Under the pieces are notes generated by a model, which was not told the origin of the DNA, made no database searches, and worked only from the letters and a program-made list of their open reading frames with translations. Below, piece after piece: positions 9,147 through 20,975 of a stretch of 64,000 nucleotides of DNA (the stretch's first letter is position 1; every line of letters begins with the position of its first letter). The stretch is from Streptomyces alboflavus (GTDB taxonomy: Bacteria > Actinomycetota > Actinomycetes > Streptomycetales > Streptomycetaceae): positions 177,808 through 241,807 of the forward strand of contig NZ_JNXT01000022.1 in assembly GCF_000716675.1 (NCBI RefSeq). The letters are read 5' to 3'. A program made the position numbers and the translations under genes.

Positions 9147-10030
9147 CCACGACGACCTCACACGGCACACCCGAGACTCCGCGGACCCCGCGTCTGTCCG
9201 GTCGCACCCGGGCCGCGTCCGGTGCCGAGCGGCTTCCCAGCGCCTGGTGGCTGGGACTGCACCAGGGCGCGCTGGAGCTGAAGCAGTTCTTCCGCCAGCG
9301 CGAACAGGGCGTGTTCACGTTCGCGTTCCCCGTGGTGCTGCTCTTCCTGTTCGCGTCGATCTTCAAGGACGACGTGGAGGACGCGGGCATCACGGCGTCC
9401 CAGCTGTACGTCGCCGCGATGATCGGCGCGGGCATCATGTCCATCAGCTTCCAGTCGCTCGGCATCGCCATCGCCATGGAGCGCGACGAGCAGGTGCTGC
9501 GACGCCTGCGCGGCACCCCGATGCCACCGGTCTCGTACTTCCTCGGCAAGGTCTGGCTCGTCCTGATCACCGGCCTCCTGGAGACCCTGGTGCTGCTCGT
9601 CGTCGGCGCGACGATGTTCGACCTGGACCTGCCGACGTCCCCGGAGAAGTGGCTCACCTTCGCCTGGATCTTCGTGCTCGGCCTGACGGGCTGCGCGCTG
9701 CTCGGCGTCGCCGTCAGCAGCGTCCCGCGGTCCGGCCGCAGCGCCTCGTCCGTGGTCGTCCTGCCGTTCCTGGTGCTGCAGTTCATCTCCGGTGTCTATA
9801 TAGCCATCGACACGGTCCCGGACTGGATGCTCACGCTCGGCGCCCTGTTCCCGCTCAAGTGGATGTGCCAGGGCTTCCGCGGGGTGTTCCTGCCGGAGTC
9901 GGCCCAGGTCCTTGAGCAGGCGGGGAGTTGGGAGTACGGGCGCATCGCGCTGGTGCTCACGGCCTGGTGCGTCGGAGGATTGGCGCTGTGTCTGTTGACC
10001 TTCCGTTGGAAGAGCCGCCGGGACGGGTGA
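9143..10030 (+). CDS. ABC-2 type exporter permease
   Basis: 295 residues with a 50-residue cytoplasmic N-terminus, then six hydrophobic segments (starting FTFAFPVVLLFLFASIF) and the conserved ABC-2 box FISGVYIAIDTVPDWMLTLG near residue 215-235. It begins inside the ATPase stop codon and ends inside the GTG of the kinase gene (GTGA), so the whole cluster is translationally coupled. It should pair with the upstream ATPase as a dimeric exporter. Confidence 0.92.
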   Translation: MTTTTSHGTPETPRTPRLSGRTRAASGAERLPSAWWLGLHQGALELKQFFRQREQGVFTFAFPVVLLFLFASIFKDDVEDAGITASQLYVAAMIGAGIMSISFQSLGIAIAMERDEQVLRRLRGTPMPPVSYFLGKVWLVLITGLLETLVLLVVGATMFDLDLPTSPEKWLTFAWIFVLGLTGCALLGVAVSSVPRSGRSASSVVVLPFLVLQFISGVYIAIDTVPDWMLTLGALFPLKWMCQGFRGVFLPESAQVLEQAGSWEYGRIALVLTAWCVGGLALCLLTFRWKSRRDG

Positions 10031-11289
10031 GCGCGGAGCCCGGTCCCCGGGGCAGCAACCAGTGGGACCGCGGCTTCCTGCTCTGGGACTGCTACTTCGC
10101 CGTCGTGTGGGTCGGCACGCTGGTCCTGGCGTTCGGCGTCGAGGTCCCCGGCGGCGCCGCCCGCCCGGCGTCGGCCGTGCTGGTCGTCCTGCTCCTCGTC
10201 TGGTACGTGGTCAGCGGTCGGCCGGTGCTGCTCACCGAGGGCGCCGACCAGCGTCGGGCGGTGCGCTATCTCGCGGTGGCCACGGTGCTGTTCGTGGCGT
10301 CCGGCGTCCTCGTCACCGAGACCCGCCTGCTGACCTTCGCCCTGGTGCCGCAGTGCTTCATCGCGCTGCGGGTCCGCCGCGCCATGGTCACCCTCGCCGT
10401 GATCAATGTGGTGCCGGTGGCGGGCTGGGCACTGGTGTGGCGGCCGGACGCGCAGGACGTCTTCCTCAACTCGGTGGGCGCCGTGGTGTCCCTGGTGTTC
10501 GGCGCGGCGCTCGGCACCTGGATCATTCGCATCATCGCCCAGAGCCAGGAGCGCGCCGACCTCATCGCGGAGTTGGAGGCGAGCCGCGGGGAGGTGGCCC
10601 GTCTGTCCGCCGAGCGCGGCGCCCTGGCCGAGCGCGAGCGCATGTCCCGCGAGATCCACGACACCCTCGCCCAGGGGTTCACCAGCCTCCTGATGCTGGT
10701 CCAGGCCGTCGACGCGGAGCTGGACCACGACGTGGCGGCGGCCCGTCGCCATCTGGAGCTGATGCAGGCCACGGCCCGGCAGAACCTCGCGGAGGCCCGG
10801 TCCCTCGTGGCCGGACGCGCCCCGGACGACCTGCGCGGCGGCTCTCTGCCGGACGCCCTGCGCCGGGTCGCCGCCCGCCACGGCGCCGCAGTTACGGTCA
10901 CCGGCGCCGCCCGGCCGCTGCCTCCGGGCCTGGAGGTCGTCGCGCTGCGCTCCTGTCAGGAGGCGCTGGCCAACGCGGCGAAGCACGCGGGCCCCGACGC
11001 CGAGGTGCGGGTCGCCCTCGGCTACCGGCCGGGCGAGCTCACGCTGGCGGTCAGCGACTCGGGGTGCGGCTTCAACACCGGCGCCCCCCACGAGGGCTTC
11101 GGGCTGCGCGGGCTGCGCACGCGGGCCGCCGAGGTCAGCGGCACGGCCGAGGTGGTCAGCGCTCCCGGCGGGGGCACGACGGTCACGGTCCGGCTGCCGC
11201 TCCCCGAGCCCGACGGCACACCTGACGCCCACGAACCGCCGCACCCCACCGCCACCCCCGCAGCCCCCTCGGAAAGGACCGCGCCGTGA
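10027..11289 (+). CDS. Sensor histidine kinase (NarL/DesK class)
   Basis: 420 residues from GTG 10027. The N-terminal half holds about five to six membrane segments without a large extracellular domain (residues 20-170), like DesK and LiaS, which sense membrane state. The HisKA_3 box ERMSREIHDTLAQG carries the phospho-acceptor His211. The HATPase_c domain shows CQEALANAAKHA (N box), SDSGCGF (G1) and GFGLRGLRTRA (G2). Coupled by GTGA overlaps to the permease before it and the response regulator after it, it is the cognate kinase of that regulator. Confidence 0.92.
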   Translation: MSAEPGPRGSNQWDRGFLLWDCYFAVVWVGTLVLAFGVEVPGGAARPASAVLVVLLLVWYVVSGRPVLLTEGADQRRAVRYLAVATVLFVASGVLVTETRLLTFALVPQCFIALRVRRAMVTLAVINVVPVAGWALVWRPDAQDVFLNSVGAVVSLVFGAALGTWIIRIIAQSQERADLIAELEASRGEVARLSAERGALAERERMSREIHDTLAQGFTSLLMLVQAVDAELDHDVAAARRHLELMQATARQNLAEARSLVAGRAPDDLRGGSLPDALRRVAARHGAAVTVTGAARPLPPGLEVVALRSCQEALANAAKHAGPDAEVRVALGYRPGELTLAVSDSGCGFNTGAPHEGFGLRGLRTRAAEVSGTAEVVSAPGGGTTVTVRLPLPEPDGTPDAHEPPHPTATPAAPSERTAP

Positions 11290-11912
11290 TCCGTGTCCTG
11301 CTCGCCGACGACCACCCCGTCGTCCGCGAAGGCCTGCGCGCCATGCTCAGCGCCGAGCCCGACCTGGACGTCGTCGCCGAGGCGGCCAACGGACCACAGG
11401 CCGAGGCGCTCGCCGCCCGGCTGCGCCCCGACATCGTCCTGATGGACCTGCGGATGCCAGGCGGCGACGGCGCGGACGCGATCGTACGGATGACGGAGGC
11501 GGGCCTTCCGTGCCGGGTCATCGTCCTGACCACGTACGAGACCGACCGGGACATCCTGCGTGCCGTCGAGGCGGGCGCGGCGGGCTATCTCCTCAAGGAC
11601 CTGGCCCGCGGTGAACTCGCCGACGCGGTGCGGGCGGCGGCCCGCGGCGAGACCGTCCTCGCCCCGTCCGTGGCGGCCCGCCTCGTGGACCAGTTGCGCG
11701 CCAGGCCGGAGCGGCCGCGTCTTTCGGAACGTGAGACGGCCGTCCTGCGGCTCGTCGCGGAGGGCTGCACCAACGCCGAGATCGGCCGTCGGCTGCACAT
11801 CGGCGAGTCGACGGTGAAGACGCATCTGCTGCGCGTCTTCGGCAAGTTGGAGGTGGCCGACCGGACAGCGGCAGTGACGAGCGCGATGCGGCACGGGCTC
11901 CTGGAGGGCTGA
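11286..11912 (+). CDS. NarL/LuxR-family response regulator
   Basis: 208 residues from a GTG that overlaps the kinase stop. Receiver domain: acidic pair Asp8-Asp9, phospho-acceptor Asp54 in VLMDLRMPG, Thr in VLTTYE and Lys in YLLKDL. The C-terminal LuxR helix-turn-helix is complete (LSERETAVLRLVAEGCTNAE and onward, ending VADRTAAVTSA). It most likely controls the exporter operon it belongs to; the 24-bp palindrome upstream is a possible target. A terminator follows within 65 bp. Confidence 0.94.
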   Translation: MIRVLLADDHPVVREGLRAMLSAEPDLDVVAEAANGPQAEALAARLRPDIVLMDLRMPGGDGADAIVRMTEAGLPCRVIVLTTYETDRDILRAVEAGAAGYLLKDLARGELADAVRAAARGETVLAPSVAARLVDQLRARPERPRLSERETAVLRLVAEGCTNAEIGRRLHIGESTVKTHLLRVFGKLEVADRTAAVTSAMRHGLLEG

Positions 11913-11976
11913 CCCGGACGCCGACCAGGCCCGGAGCGCTGACCGGAAAGCCTCGGCCCGCGCACCCCAGGGACAT

Positions 11977-12016
11977 GGCTGGGCCCCGGGCGCGCATCCG
12001 CACCCGGGGCCCAGCC
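11977..12016. terminator. Bidirectional terminator between response regulator and hisS
   Basis: 14-bp perfect stem (GGCTGGGCCCCGGG at 11977-11990 with its complement at 12003-12016) and a 12-nt loop, between two convergent genes. It should serve both. Confidence 0.75.
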
Positions 12017-12023
12017 CACAGCA

Positions 12024-13286
12024 TCAGCCCAGCTTGCTCTTCACCACGGCCACGACCTCGTCCACCGCGACCGCCTCCTGCTCGCCGGACTCCATGTCCT
12101 TGAGCTGGACGACGCCCTCGGCGAGATCACGCTCGCCGGCGACGACGGTGAAGCGGGCACCCGAGCGGTTGGCGTTCTTCATCGCGCCCTTGAGCCCCTT
12201 CCCGCCGTACGAGAAGTCGGCGGCGACCCCGGCCCGGCGCAGCTCCGTCACCTTGGCAAAAAGCACCCGGCGCGCCTCCTCGCCGAGCGGCACCGCGAAC
12301 ACGGTGGTGGCCGCGGGCAGGTCGAGCGTGATGCCCTCCGCCTCCAGGGCGAGCACCGTGCGGTCCACGCCGAGCGCCCAGCCCACGGACGGCAGCGCGG
12401 GGCCGCCGATCATCTCGGACAGGCCGTCGTAGCGCCCGCCGCCGCCGACCGCGGACTGCGAGCCGAGGCCGTCGTGGACGAACTCGAAGGTGGTGCGCGT
12501 GTAGTAGTCGAGACCGCGGACCAGCTTCGGGTCGTCCTCGTAGCCGACGCCCGCCGCGGTCAGGAGCTCCCGCACCTGCTCGTGGTACGCCTTGCAGGCG
12601 TCGCACAGGTAGTCGGCGAGCATCGGCGCGCCCACGAGCTGCTTCTGCACGTCGGCGCGCTTGTCGTCCAGGACGCGGAGCGGGTTGATGTCGATACGTC
12701 GACGTGTCTCCTCGTCCAGGTCCAGCTCGCGCAGGAAGGCCTGGAGGGCGGCGCGGTAGACGGGACGGCACTCCTTGTCGCCGAGGGAGTTCAGCAGGAT
12801 GCGGAACTCCTTCAGGCCGAGCGAGCGGTAGGCCTGGTCGGCCAGGATGATCAGCTCGGCGTCGAGCGCCGGGTCCTCCGCGCCGATCGCCTCGGCGCCG
12901 ACCTGGGAGAAGTGGCGGTAGCGGCCCTTCTGCGGGCGCTCGTAGCGGTAGTACGAGCCCGAGTACCAGAGCTTGACCGGGAGGTTGCCCGCCTTGTGCA
13001 GGTTGCCCTCGAGGGCGGCGCGCAGCACGGAGGCGGTGCCTTCGGGGCGCAGCGCGAGCTTGTCGCCCCCCTTCGTCTCGAAGGCGTACATCTCCTTGGT
13101 GACGATGTCGGTCGACTCGCCGACACCGCGCGCGAACAGCTCGACGTTCTCGAAGCCGGGCGTCTCCACATAGCCGTACCCGGAGTTGCGCAGCGGCGCG
13201 GCGATGGCCTCGCGGACGGCGAGGTAGGTCGCGGAGTCCGGCGGCAGCAGGTCGTACGTGCCCTTGGGGGCCTGGAAGGTACTCAC
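12024..13286 (-). CDS. hisS: Histidyl-tRNA synthetase
   Basis: 420-residue class II synthetase charging tRNA-His. Start GTG at 13286 ([18 protein letters not shown]), the usual Streptomyces N-terminus. Motif 2 region [15 protein letters not shown], the His-A motif [15 protein letters not shown] and motif 3 [14 protein letters not shown] are present, followed by the anticodon-binding domain. Its stop lies just beyond the shared terminator with the response regulator. The hydrolase gene upstream ends 13 bp before the start, so the two are probably co-transcribed. Certain. Confidence 0.98.
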   Translation of the reverse strand: MSTFQAPKGTYDLLPPDSATYLAVREAIAAPLRNSGYGYVETPGFENVELFARGVGESTDIVTKEMYAFETKGGDKLALRPEGTASVLRAALEGNLHKAGNLPVKLWYSGSYYRYERPQKGRYRHFSQVGAEAIGAEDPALDAELIILADQAYRSLGLKEFRILLNSLGDKECRPVYRAALQAFLRELDLDEETRRRIDINPLRVLDDKRADVQKQLVGAPMLADYLCDACKAYHEQVRELLTAAGVGYEDDPKLVRGLDYYTRTTFEFVHDGLGSQSAVGGGGRYDGLSEMIGGPALPSVGWALGVDRTVLALEAEGITLDLPAATTVFAVPLGEEARRVLFAKVTELRRAGVAADFSYGGKGLKGAMKNANRSGARFTVVAGERDLAEGVVQLKDMESGEQEAVAVDEVVAVVKSKLG

Positions 13287-13299
13287 GGGTTTTCTCTCG

Positions 13300-14004
13300 T
13301 CACATTCCTCGTCGGGGAGCGTCGGCTCCCAGGCCGGCGGCCACCTGGCGCAGATACGGGTTGGTGGCGCGCTCACGGCCGATGGTCGTGTGCTCGTTGT
13401 GGCCGGGCAGGACCACGGTCGAGTCGTCGAGCGGCAGGCACACGCGTGCCAGCGACTCGAGTATGTCGGCGTGCGATCCGCCGGGCAGGTCGGTGCGTCC
13501 GATGGAGCCGGCGAACAGCAGGTCGCCCGAGAAGAACACCGAGGGGACCTCGGCGGACTCGGGCAGCTGGAAGGTCACCGACCCCTTCGTATGCCCCGGC
13601 GCGTGCGCGACGGAGAAGTCGAGCCCGGCGAGCTTCAGCTTCTCGCCGTCGGCCAGCTCCCTGAGGTCGGAGGGCTCCCCCACGGTGAGCTCGCCGAGCA
13701 GCTGCGCGCCGAAGGAGCGGCCGATGGCCTTCTCCGGGTCGCTCATCATGTACCGGTCGTCGGGGTGGATCCAGGCGGGCACGTCGTGCGCGCCGCAGAC
13801 CGGGACGACCGACGCGACATGGTCGATGTGGCCATGGGTGAGGATGACGGCGACGGGCTTGAGCCGATGCTTCCGGAGCGCTTCCTCGACTCCTTCGGTG
13901 GCCTGGTGCCCCGGGTCGATGATCACGCATTCCTCGCCGGCGGCGGGGGCGACCAGGTAGCAGTTGGTCCCCCAGGCCCCGGCGGGAAACCCGGCAATGA
14001 GCAC
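13300..14004 (-). CDS. Metallo-beta-lactamase fold hydrolase (glyoxalase II-like)
   Basis: 234 residues. The metal site is the standard HxHxDH ([14 protein letters not shown]), followed by downstream ligands [11 protein letters not shown] and [15 protein letters not shown], giving a binuclear zinc centre of the glyoxalase II type. The opening [20 protein letters not shown] matches the family seen next to hisS in actinobacteria. Substrate is not determined from sequence; thioester hydrolysis is the family norm. Co-directional with hisS and divergent from the cyclophilin gene. Confidence 0.9.
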   Translation of the reverse strand: MLIAGFPAGAWGTNCYLVAPAAGEECVIIDPGHQATEGVEEALRKHRLKPVAVILTHGHIDHVASVVPVCGAHDVPAWIHPDDRYMMSDPEKAIGRSFGAQLLGELTVGEPSDLRELADGEKLKLAGLDFSVAHAPGHTKGSVTFQLPESAEVPSVFFSGDLLFAGSIGRTDLPGGSHADILESLARVCLPLDDSTVVLPGHNEHTTIGRERATNPYLRQVAAGLGADAPRRGM

Positions 14005-14195
14005 GATCGTCCTTCGTTTCGTCGTCCGGCGGAGGTGGCAGCGGAGATTGCGGCAGTTCAGAGCCTACCGGCGCTGCCGATTCCACAGCTAACCCATATA
14101 CGGTACGGGGCACACGCGGCCGGTCACGCCGCGCGACGACGACCCAGGCGACGTACGACGGACGCGCCGACCGAGACGTACAAGGAGTGCACCCG

Positions 14196-15023
14196 GTGGT
14201 CAGCCAGGAACAGCGGCGCAAGCAGCTCGCGCGGGAGAAGTTCTTGCGGCAGCAGCAGCGGCGGGAGGCCGCGCGACGCCGGCGGCGGATGCGCAACGCG
14301 GTGATCGCCGGTGCGGTCGCCTTGGTGGTGGCGGGCGGCGCGGTGTCGTACGCGGCGGGCGCCTTCGACGACGGTGGCTCGACGAAGGACGACGCGGCCC
14401 CGACGCCGACGCCCAGCAAGCCCGAGGACCCCTGCGGCAAGGCCGCGCCGGGCAAGATCAAGCCGCTGTCCTTCAAGAAGGAGCCCGCGCTCACTGTCGA
14501 CAAGTCGGCCTCGTACGAGATGAAGCTCGCCACGACGTGCGGCGACATAGGCGTCGACATGGACGCGGCGAAGGCCCCGCACACCGTGAACTCGTTCAAG
14601 TTCCTGGCCGACAAGGGGTACTTGGACCACACGAGGTGCCACCGCCTCACCGCGGGCAACGTCAACGTCCTGCAGTGCGGCGACCCCAAGGGCACCGGCG
14701 AGGGCGATCCCGGCTACACCATTCCGGACGAGAATCTGAAGGACAAGCGGCTCAAGGGCGGGGTGTACCCGGCGGGCACGGTCGCCATGGCGAACAAGTA
14801 CAAGCCGGACACGAAGAAGGGCCGCGACACCGGCGGCAGCCAGTTCTTCCTCGTCTACCAGGACAGCCAGTTGCCGCCCGACTACACACCGTTCGGGACG
14901 GTCTCCGACGCCGGCATGAAGGTCCTCAAGAAGATCGCCGCGGCCGGTGAGAGCAGCGGCCAGGGAGACGGCGCGCCGAACGCGACGGTCGTCATCGACA
15001 AGGCCACCGTACGTAAATCCTGA
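14196..15023 (+). CDS. Membrane-anchored cyclophilin-type peptidyl-prolyl isomerase
   Basis: 275 residues. A basic cytoplasmic N-terminus (QRRKQLAREKFLRQQQRREA) is followed by one membrane segment (about residues 36-55), a Thr/Pro/Ser linker, then a divergent cyclophilin domain facing outside (TVNSFKFLADKGYLDHTRCH, GGSQFFLVYQDSQLPPDYTP). Four cysteines occur in the extracellular part, two of them flanking the active-site strand, so disulfides are likely. GTG 14196 is the start because AAGGAG (14182-14187) sits 8 nt before it and overlaps the alternative GTG at 14187. Probably a folding factor for secreted proteins. Confidence 0.88.
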   Translation: MVSQEQRRKQLAREKFLRQQQRREAARRRRRMRNAVIAGAVALVVAGGAVSYAAGAFDDGGSTKDDAAPTPTPSKPEDPCGKAAPGKIKPLSFKKEPALTVDKSASYEMKLATTCGDIGVDMDAAKAPHTVNSFKFLADKGYLDHTRCHRLTAGNVNVLQCGDPKGTGEGDPGYTIPDENLKDKRLKGGVYPAGTVAMANKYKPDTKKGRDTGGSQFFLVYQDSQLPPDYTPFGTVSDAGMKVLKKIAAAGESSGQGDGAPNATVVIDKATVRKS

Positions 15024-15156
15024 CCACCGGCGGGCGAATTTCGCTCGCGCTGGATGCGGACAGCCGCCCCGCCGGTCGCCTATGTTGGCGGTGACGAAAC
15101 TGTGGACGATGCCGGGGGCCCGTGGCCTTGTGCAGGCATCATGTGGAGGAGGCGCT

Positions 15157-16389
15157 GTGAGCAGCGACCCGTGGGGCCGCGTCGACGAGACGGGGACCGT
15201 GTACGTGCGTACGGCCGACGGCGGCGAGCGAGTGGTCGGATCGTGGCAGGCAGGTTCTCCTGAGGAGGCCCTGGCCTATTTCGAGCGCAAGTACGACGGT
15301 CTGGTCGTCGAGATCGGACTTCTCGAGCGCCGGGTGAAGACGACCGACCTGTCGGCCAAGGACGCGACGACCGCCATCGACCACCTGCGCCAGCAGGTCG
15401 ACGAGGCGCACGCCGTCGGCGACCTGGACGCGCTCGGCAAGCGGCTCGACAAGCTGGTCGAGACCGTCGAGGCGCGCCGTGAGGAGCGCAAGGCCCAGAA
15501 GGCCAAGCAGTCGGACGAGGCGCGGCACGCCAAGGAGGCGCTGGTCGCGGAGGCCGAGGAGCTGGCCCAGAGCGAGCAGTGGCGTGCGGCCGGTGAGCGC
15601 CTGCGGGCTCTGGTGGACACCTGGAAGGGGCTGCCCCGCCTCGACCGCAAGTCCGACGACGAGCTGTGGCACCGCTTCTCGCACGCCCGCTCGGCGTTCT
15701 CCAAGCGCCGCAAGGCCCACTTCGCGTCCCTGGACGCGCAGCGCGAGGACGCCCGCAAGGCCAAGGAGAAGCTGGTCGCGGAGGCCGAGGCGCTTTCGGG
15801 CTCCACGGACTGGGGCCCGACGGCCGCGCGCTACCGCGAGCTGATGTCCGACTGGAAGGCGGCGGGCCGCGCCCAGCGCGAGCACGAGGACGACCTGTGG
15901 AACCGCTTCCGCGGCGCCCAGGACGTGTTCTTCGCGGCGCGCAGCGCGGTCTTCGCGGAGCGCGACGCCGAGCAGGGCGAGAACCTCAAGCTCAAGGAGG
16001 AGCTCGCGGACGAGGCCGAGAAGCTCGTCCCGGTGACGGACCTGAAGGCGGCCCGCGCGGCGTTCCGGTCCATCAACGAGCGCTGGGAGGCCATCGGCCA
16101 CGTCCCGCGTGACGCCCGGCCGAAGGTCGAGGGCCGGATGCACGCGGTCGAGCGGGCGCTGCAGGAGTCCGAGGAGGCCGAGTGGCGCCGGACGAACCCG
16201 GAGGCGCGTGCGCGCGCCGAGGGTCTCACCGGTCAGCTGCAGGCCGCCGTGGACAAGCTCCAGGGCCAGATCGAGGCCGCGCGCACGGCGGGCAACACCG
16301 CGAAGGCCGACAAGCTCCAGAAGGAGCTCGACGGCCGTCAGGCGCTGCTCGACCAGGCGCTCAAGGGCCTGCACGAGTTCGGCGGCTGA
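15157..16389 (+). CDS. DUF349 repeat protein
   Basis: 410 residues starting at GTG 15157 behind the strong site GGAGGAGG. After a 60-residue N-terminal part come three or four DUF349 helical repeats, recognisable by recurring W-K/E and LWxRF signatures (DELWHRFSHARSAFSKRR, DDLWNRFRGAQDVFFAAR, FRSINERWEAIGHVPRDARP), then a coiled-coil tail. DUF349 proteins are abundant helical proteins in actinobacteria with no known enzyme activity; I make no functional claim. A strong terminator follows. Confidence 0.88.
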   Translation: MSSDPWGRVDETGTVYVRTADGGERVVGSWQAGSPEEALAYFERKYDGLVVEIGLLERRVKTTDLSAKDATTAIDHLRQQVDEAHAVGDLDALGKRLDKLVETVEARREERKAQKAKQSDEARHAKEALVAEAEELAQSEQWRAAGERLRALVDTWKGLPRLDRKSDDELWHRFSHARSAFSKRRKAHFASLDAQREDARKAKEKLVAEAEALSGSTDWGPTAARYRELMSDWKAAGRAQREHEDDLWNRFRGAQDVFFAARSAVFAERDAEQGENLKLKEELADEAEKLVPVTDLKAARAAFRSINERWEAIGHVPRDARPKVEGRMHAVERALQESEEAEWRRTNPEARARAEGLTGQLQAAVDKLQGQIEAARTAGNTAKADKLQKELDGRQALLDQALKGLHEFGG

Positions 16390-16403
16390 GTTTTTCGCTG
16401 TCT

Positions 16404-16448
16404 ACGGAGAGGGGCTCCCACACAGAACGTGTGGGAGCCCCTCTCCGT
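16404..16448. terminator. Bidirectional terminator between DUF349 gene and rel
   Basis: 20-bp perfect stem (16404-16423 with 16429-16448) and a 5-nt loop AGAAC, between convergent genes. The strongest hairpin in the window. Confidence 0.85.
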
Positions 16449-16462
16449 TGTCGTGGCCCGGT

Positions 16463-19054
<2,592 letters not shown>

Positions 19055-19167
19055 GAGCGCTCCCTGTGCGCGATCGGGTCCCCCGGTGAGGTCCCGAAGT
19101 GCCCATGGTATCGATCCTGGGCCGACGGCTCGCCCTCGGCCGGTGAGACGGCTCTGTACTGGAGAAA

Positions 19168-19210
19168 CACCAGAGGCGGGCGCCGGATTCCACCGGGCCC
19201 GCCTCTGGTG
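19168..19210 (-). terminator. Terminator downstream of apt
   Basis: 14-bp stem CACCAGAGGCGGGC (19168-19181) with its complement (19197-19210) and a loop that itself can pair CCGG with CCGG. It lies between apt and rel, so it should end the yajC-secD-secF-apt transcript and isolate rel. Confidence 0.65.
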
Positions 19211-19295
19211 TCGCTGGGGTGCTGCCGGAGTGCCCCGCGCCGGCCGCCGCGGCCGGGCACTCCCTTCCGGGCCTCCGGGGCCCTCTCCCGGGTCC

Positions 19296-19844
19296 TCAGA
19301 CCGTGAGCAGGGCCTCCAGGGGCGCGCCGTCCAGAGCGGGATTCAGCCGCGCGCGGCCGTTCAGGAAGCCCAGCTCCATCAGGACCGCGACACCGGCCAC
19401 CTCGGCCCCGGCACGGCGGATGAGCCGCAGCGAGGCCTCGGCGGTGCCGCCGGTGGCGAGGACGTCGTCGATGACCATGACGCGGTCGTCGGGCCTGAGG
19501 TCCTCGGCGTGCACCTCGATCTCCGCGCTGCCGTACTCCAGGTCGTAGCGCTGGCTGAGGGTCGCTCCGGGGAGCTTGCCCGCCTTGCGTACGGGAATGA
19601 AGCCGACCCCGGCCTTCAGCGCGACGGGGGCGCCCAGGATGAACCCGCGCGCCTCCAGCCCGACGACCTTGGTGGCCCCGTGCCGCACGCTCAGGTCGGC
19701 GAGGGCACCGGTCAGAGCGGTGAACGCGGCCGGGTCCGCGAGCAGCGGCGTGATGTCCTTGAACAGCACGCCGGGCTCGGGGTAGTCCGGCACGTCACGG
19801 ATGCGGCTCAGGAGCAGCGCGTTGACGTCGACGAGCTCGGTCAT
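19296..19844 (-). CDS. apt: Adenine phosphoribosyltransferase
   Basis: 182 residues. Purine salvage: adenine + PRPP to AMP. The PRPP-binding loop [13 protein letters not shown], the [16 protein letters not shown] motif and the [16 protein letters not shown] segment are all typical of Apt. Its ATG overlaps the secF stop (ATGA), so it is the last gene of the yajC-secD-secF-apt operon, the same order next to rel that many actinobacteria show. Confidence 0.96.
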   Translation of the reverse strand: MTELVDVNALLLSRIRDVPDYPEPGVLFKDITPLLADPAAFTALTGALADLSVRHGATKVVGLEARGFILGAPVALKAGVGFIPVRKAGKLPGATLSQRYDLEYGSAEIEVHAEDLRPDDRVMVIDDVLATGGTAEASLRLIRRAGAEVAGVAVLMELGFLNGRARLNPALDGAPLEALLTV

Positions 19845-20974
19845 CGGCGCTTCCCCGACGGGCGGCCGCGGCCGCGGTTGCGGGTGGGCTGCGCGCGGGG
19901 GCCCGAGCGCGGGCCGACCACGGCAGGGGCAGAGTCCTCGTCGGGCTCCGCGTCCTGCGGGCTCTCGTCCGCGGACACCGGGGTCTCGGCGGACTCGCCC
20001 TTGGCGGCGGCCGCCCTGCGCTTGGCGAGCACCCGCTTCTTGAGCGCCTTCATCTGCGGCTCGGTCTCCTTGAAATCGGCGACCAGCGGGGTCGCGATGA
20101 AGATCGAGGAGTACGCGCCCGCGGCGAGGCCGACGAACAGCGACAGCGAGATGTCGTTCAGCATGCCCGCGCCGAGGAAGCCGCCACCGATGAACAGCAG
20201 ACCGGCGACCGGCAGGAGCGCCACCACCGTGGTGTTGATGGAGCGCACCAGCGTGCTGTTGATCGAGCGGTTGGCGACCTCGCTGTAGGTGAAGCGGGTC
20301 TGCTTGGCGAGGTCCTTCGACTGTTCCTTGAGGCTGTCGAAGACCACGACCGTGTCGTACAGCGAATAACCGAGGATGGTCAGCAGACCGATCACCGTGC
20401 CCGGTGTGACCTCGAAGCCCACGAGGGCGTACACACCCACGGTGATGGTGATGTCGTGGATGAGCGCGATGAGGGCGGCGAGCGCCATGCGCCACTCGAA
20501 GGCGATCGCCAGATAGATCACGACCAGGATCATGAAGATCGCCAGGCCTTGCCAGGCCTTGTTGGCGATCTGTTCGCCCCAGCTCGGGCCCACGAGGTCG
20601 GCGTTGATGTCGTCGGCCTTCATGTCGAGCTCCTTGGCGAGCTCGACCTTGATGTGGTCGGACTTGGCGGTGTCCACGCCGGCGATCTGGATGCGCAGGG
20701 TGTCGTTGCCGAGCTTCTGCACGAGCGCGTCGTGGCCGGAGGTCTCTTCCGCGACCTCTTCCGCCTTGGCCACCGACACGCTGGTCTTCGGCGTGTTGAA
20801 GACGGCGCCGCCCTCGAACTCGATGCCCATGTTCAGGCCGCGCACCGCCAGGCCGACGATGGCCGTGATGGTGATCAGGATCGAGATGCCGTACCAGATC
20901 TTGCGCTTGCCGACGAAGTCGTAGCCGACCTCGCCGCGGTAGAGCTTGGCGCCGAGATCTCCGAGCTTCGACAT
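19841..20974 (-). CDS. secF: Protein translocase subunit SecF
   Basis: 377 residues. Partner of SecD in the proton-driven accessory complex of the Sec translocon. One N-terminal membrane segment, the DFVGKRKIWYGISI opening, a periplasmic P1-like domain with MGIEFEGGAVF, then five C-terminal membrane segments with the RND-type signature LLTILGYSLYDTVVVFDSLKE. A highly charged tail with Arg/Pro (residues 320-377) replaces any sixth-helix extension. It starts one nucleotide after the secD stop, so translation is coupled. Confidence 0.96.
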   Translation of the reverse strand: MSKLGDLGAKLYRGEVGYDFVGKRKIWYGISILITITAIVGLAVRGLNMGIEFEGGAVFNTPKTSVSVAKAEEVAEETSGHDALVQKLGNDTLRIQIAGVDTAKSDHIKVELAKELDMKADDINADLVGPSWGEQIANKAWQGLAIFMILVVIYLAIAFEWRMALAALIALIHDITITVGVYALVGFEVTPGTVIGLLTILGYSLYDTVVVFDSLKEQSKDLAKQTRFTYSEVANRSINSTLVRSINTTVVALLPVAGLLFIGGGFLGAGMLNDISLSLFVGLAAGAYSSIFIATPLVADFKETEPQMKALKKRVLAKRRAAAAKGESAETPVSADESPQDAEPDEDSAPAVVGPRSGPRAQPTRNRGRGRPSGKRR

Positions 20975-20975
20975 C